NCBI RefSeq assembly: GCF_023343835.1
Contig: NC_064444.1
Location: 15,971,219-16,035,218 of the forward strand
Direction: 5' to 3'
DNA length: 64,000 nt
Origin: Lagopus muta
Lineage: Eukaryota > Chordata > Aves > Galliformes > Phasianidae
A model generated the notes under the pieces. The model was not told where the DNA came from. It saw nothing but the letters and a program-made list of their open reading frames with translations, and did not search any database. Of this stretch, positions 62,102 through 64,000 are shown piece after piece. The translations under genes and the position numbers were made by a program. How positions within the stretch are numbered: position 1 is the first letter of the stretch; each line of letters begins with the position of its first letter.

Positions 62102-64000
62102 GTAAGCCCCAGAATGGAAATGCCAACAAACTGGCCGAGCAACAGGTGGACCCATCAGCACTGAGCCTTAAAAAGCAAATGGATATCAGCGATGGAGATG
62201 TGCCGGGGCTCCTGGTAAGAGCCACAGCTAAGTGCAGCTCTGAGCTGCTGGCTGCAGGGTATCCAAAGACAAGAGTCAAGATGCATCTGGATCAGATCAC
62301 AGCTTGGTAAAAGGGATAAAGACCTGCCCACTTGCCTGCATTTTGTCTAGCACAGGGAGGAAACAGCAGTATGTTTGAGTCATAGAGCCTATAAAATTGT
62401 GGTTTTGGGGAGATAATTGTACCTCTGTAACATCCACTTTGAGAGCGGTCACGGGTAGTCACTGTTCCATGCCACAATACTGGAGCTGTTAGCTTTACAG
62501 CTCACAAAGGGAGTGAAACAATCTCCGGCACATCAAACACACCAATTATGCAAAAATATTTTATCAACCAATTAACCACATATTTAGATTACCCAAATTT
62601 TGTCTGTTAGACCAAACCCAAACTATACTTGATATTATCCTAATCACATCTGGACTGTGCCGTGTTGTTTCTGAAAAATCCAGCACCATTGTATGTGGGT
62701 TTTTTCCATGTTATTATTATGATGGGTCTGTTCACAGATGTCGGGTTCCACTCTGTCTTGTTCATTTCTGCACACTGCTGGAGAGCTATCTCCTAACTTC
62801 GCCTTTGCTGTCTGTCATATTACTATCCTCCCCGTGCCTTGTTCATTCAACTACTGAAAGTCCAGGAAGGAATAGGCAGCAATCTCCAGTAAAAAATGTA
62901 GTGCTTCCTGTACTGTAGATACAGGGACACAAATAAGGGTGTCAGTATTGCTCTCTGGGACAGACGCCGCCAGCCTTGGCTGCTCCGTCACCATAACCTC
63001 AGCTGAACTGGCTGACTAAACAGCACTGACAATTGTTTTGCATTATAAGGCAGGAAAAAAAACAAAAACTTTCCGGCTCTAGCTCTGTATATTTAAAGTC
63101 GTGCTGAACAGCAAAGACATGGCAGATATTTAGTGTTCAGAATGTGAGAGTGGCTCAGCTCCCCTCAAGGTCCATTTGATGCTGTGTTTTCAGACATAAC
63201 AAGGTTATTTTGCAGAGCACTGCAGCAGTGTTGGCTACCTGCAGACTGGGTCCTCCAAGTAACATGTACATTTGAGGAAGAAGATAGGGATGTGGCTAAC
63301 ACATGCAGCAGGAGGCTCCTGACTCACCTTAATAACCATTTAGCAAGCATCTTTGACTTGAAACACCAACAACCCAGTGGTTAAACCACAACAGCTTGGG
63401 TTTATTACAGCTGGTGCAAAGCATTCTTACCAAACTCTCTGAAACAAGCAATCACTTTCTGAAAAGTGCTGCTAATAGAAGTCTCCTATATCAACGTAAC
63501 CAGAAGTAGGCACTGCATGATCATGGTGGTGCTCAGAGATATCACTGCATTGAGTTTTCCACTGAATGCCAACCGTGAGCTGTGCCTCTATATAGTATGC
63601 TGGAGGGGTAAAAGGAAAAGCATCTTTATGCAGCAAGATGAATGGATGAGGCTGAAGTCCTAGAGAGACACATCACGAAATAGGTCACAGAGTAAGAGCA
63701 TGTCATATTTATTAAAAAAGAATGGCTCACAATCCGTCATGGTTTCTCTCATACCTCGATATATTTTTTTTACAATCACCATAAGCAGATCTTTTTTTTT
63801 TTCCCCCTTCAAACTCTGAACTTCAAAATAATGAAAATGTGATTTAATGAACCATTAGTCATCCACAGTGTCTTCCAAGCTACGTCTACTCAATTTCCAA
63901 AGCAAGTAGTTTTCTTCTTTCTTTTGTACTCTGCCAGCACTTCAGACATAACCTAGAACCTGAAGTCTTATCCAAAGAGCTCAAGTATTACCCTCTAATA
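62102..64000. other. Non-coding stretch, nothing specific recognised
   Basis: AT-rich DNA. A donor-like CTG|GTAAGA occurs at 62214/62215 with no convincing acceptor partner apart from the one at 62005. A T/C tract lies at 63790-63808. No repeat family or gene recognised up to the window end. Confidence 0.5.

Noticed and set aside
1..64000. tRNA, rRNA, CRISPR and known snRNA genes
   Set aside because: A by-eye scan found no tRNA B-box with fitting arms, no repeat-spacer array and no recognised snRNA core. A dedicated tRNAscan-SE or Infernal run would be needed to exclude them fully.

Overview
The window looks like nuclear DNA of a bird. Every mobile element I can identify is a CR1-type LINE. 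All are 5'-truncated, and several end in the typical avian CR1 3' terminus (ATTCTATGATTCTATG-like repeats, or CACAGAATCACAGAATC on the opposite strand). The rest is AT-rich, CpG-poor and dense in stop codons, as expected for vertebrate intergenic or intronic sequence. There is no sign of bacterial operons, CRISPR arrays, rRNA or tRNA genes. A galliform bird is a guess from CR1 style only.

Layout: 1-9.4 kb is non-coding, with a few motif clusters (homeodomain-like, a GTTATC array, a SOX/TCF-like stretch, an AP-1 pair). At 9.45-10.0 kb lies a minus-strand CR1. At 10.3-13.2 kb is the only gene-like unit: a CpG island with GC boxes and an E2F-type site, then on the plus strand an open segment ending in a good splice donor, a roughly 1 kb CR1 in the would-be intron, a second segment coding for a basic, low-complexity, nuclear-looking protein, and a poly(A) signal. 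I do not recognise the protein. The second segment is split by an apparent frameshift in an A run and possibly by an early stop, so it is either a decaying gene, a retrocopy, a lncRNA, or a fast-evolving gene whose exon structure I have wrong.

Further CR1 pieces lie at 13.6-13.9 kb (minus), 21.0 kb (plus, terminus only), 23.3-24.0 kb (minus, with an open RT C-terminal frame), 28.3-29.3 kb (plus), 41.3 kb (plus, terminus only), 46.7 kb (minus, old 3' UTR) and 51.25-51.6 kb (plus). About 12 kb from 29.3 to 41.3 kb carries no element I can recognise. Two good CTCF-like motifs in the same orientation lie at 42.8 and 44.2 kb. The 46-64 kb part holds a tandem C/EBP-type palindrome, an 18-bp perfect palindrome, a 46-nt hairpin, a 52-nt pyrimidine tract and two weak candidate exons. 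The remaining short open frames read as chance frames in non-coding DNA.

No coherent multi-gene system is visible. The best lead is the CpG-island unit at 10.3-13.2 kb. All motif and exon calls were made by eye and need comparative or RNA evidence.
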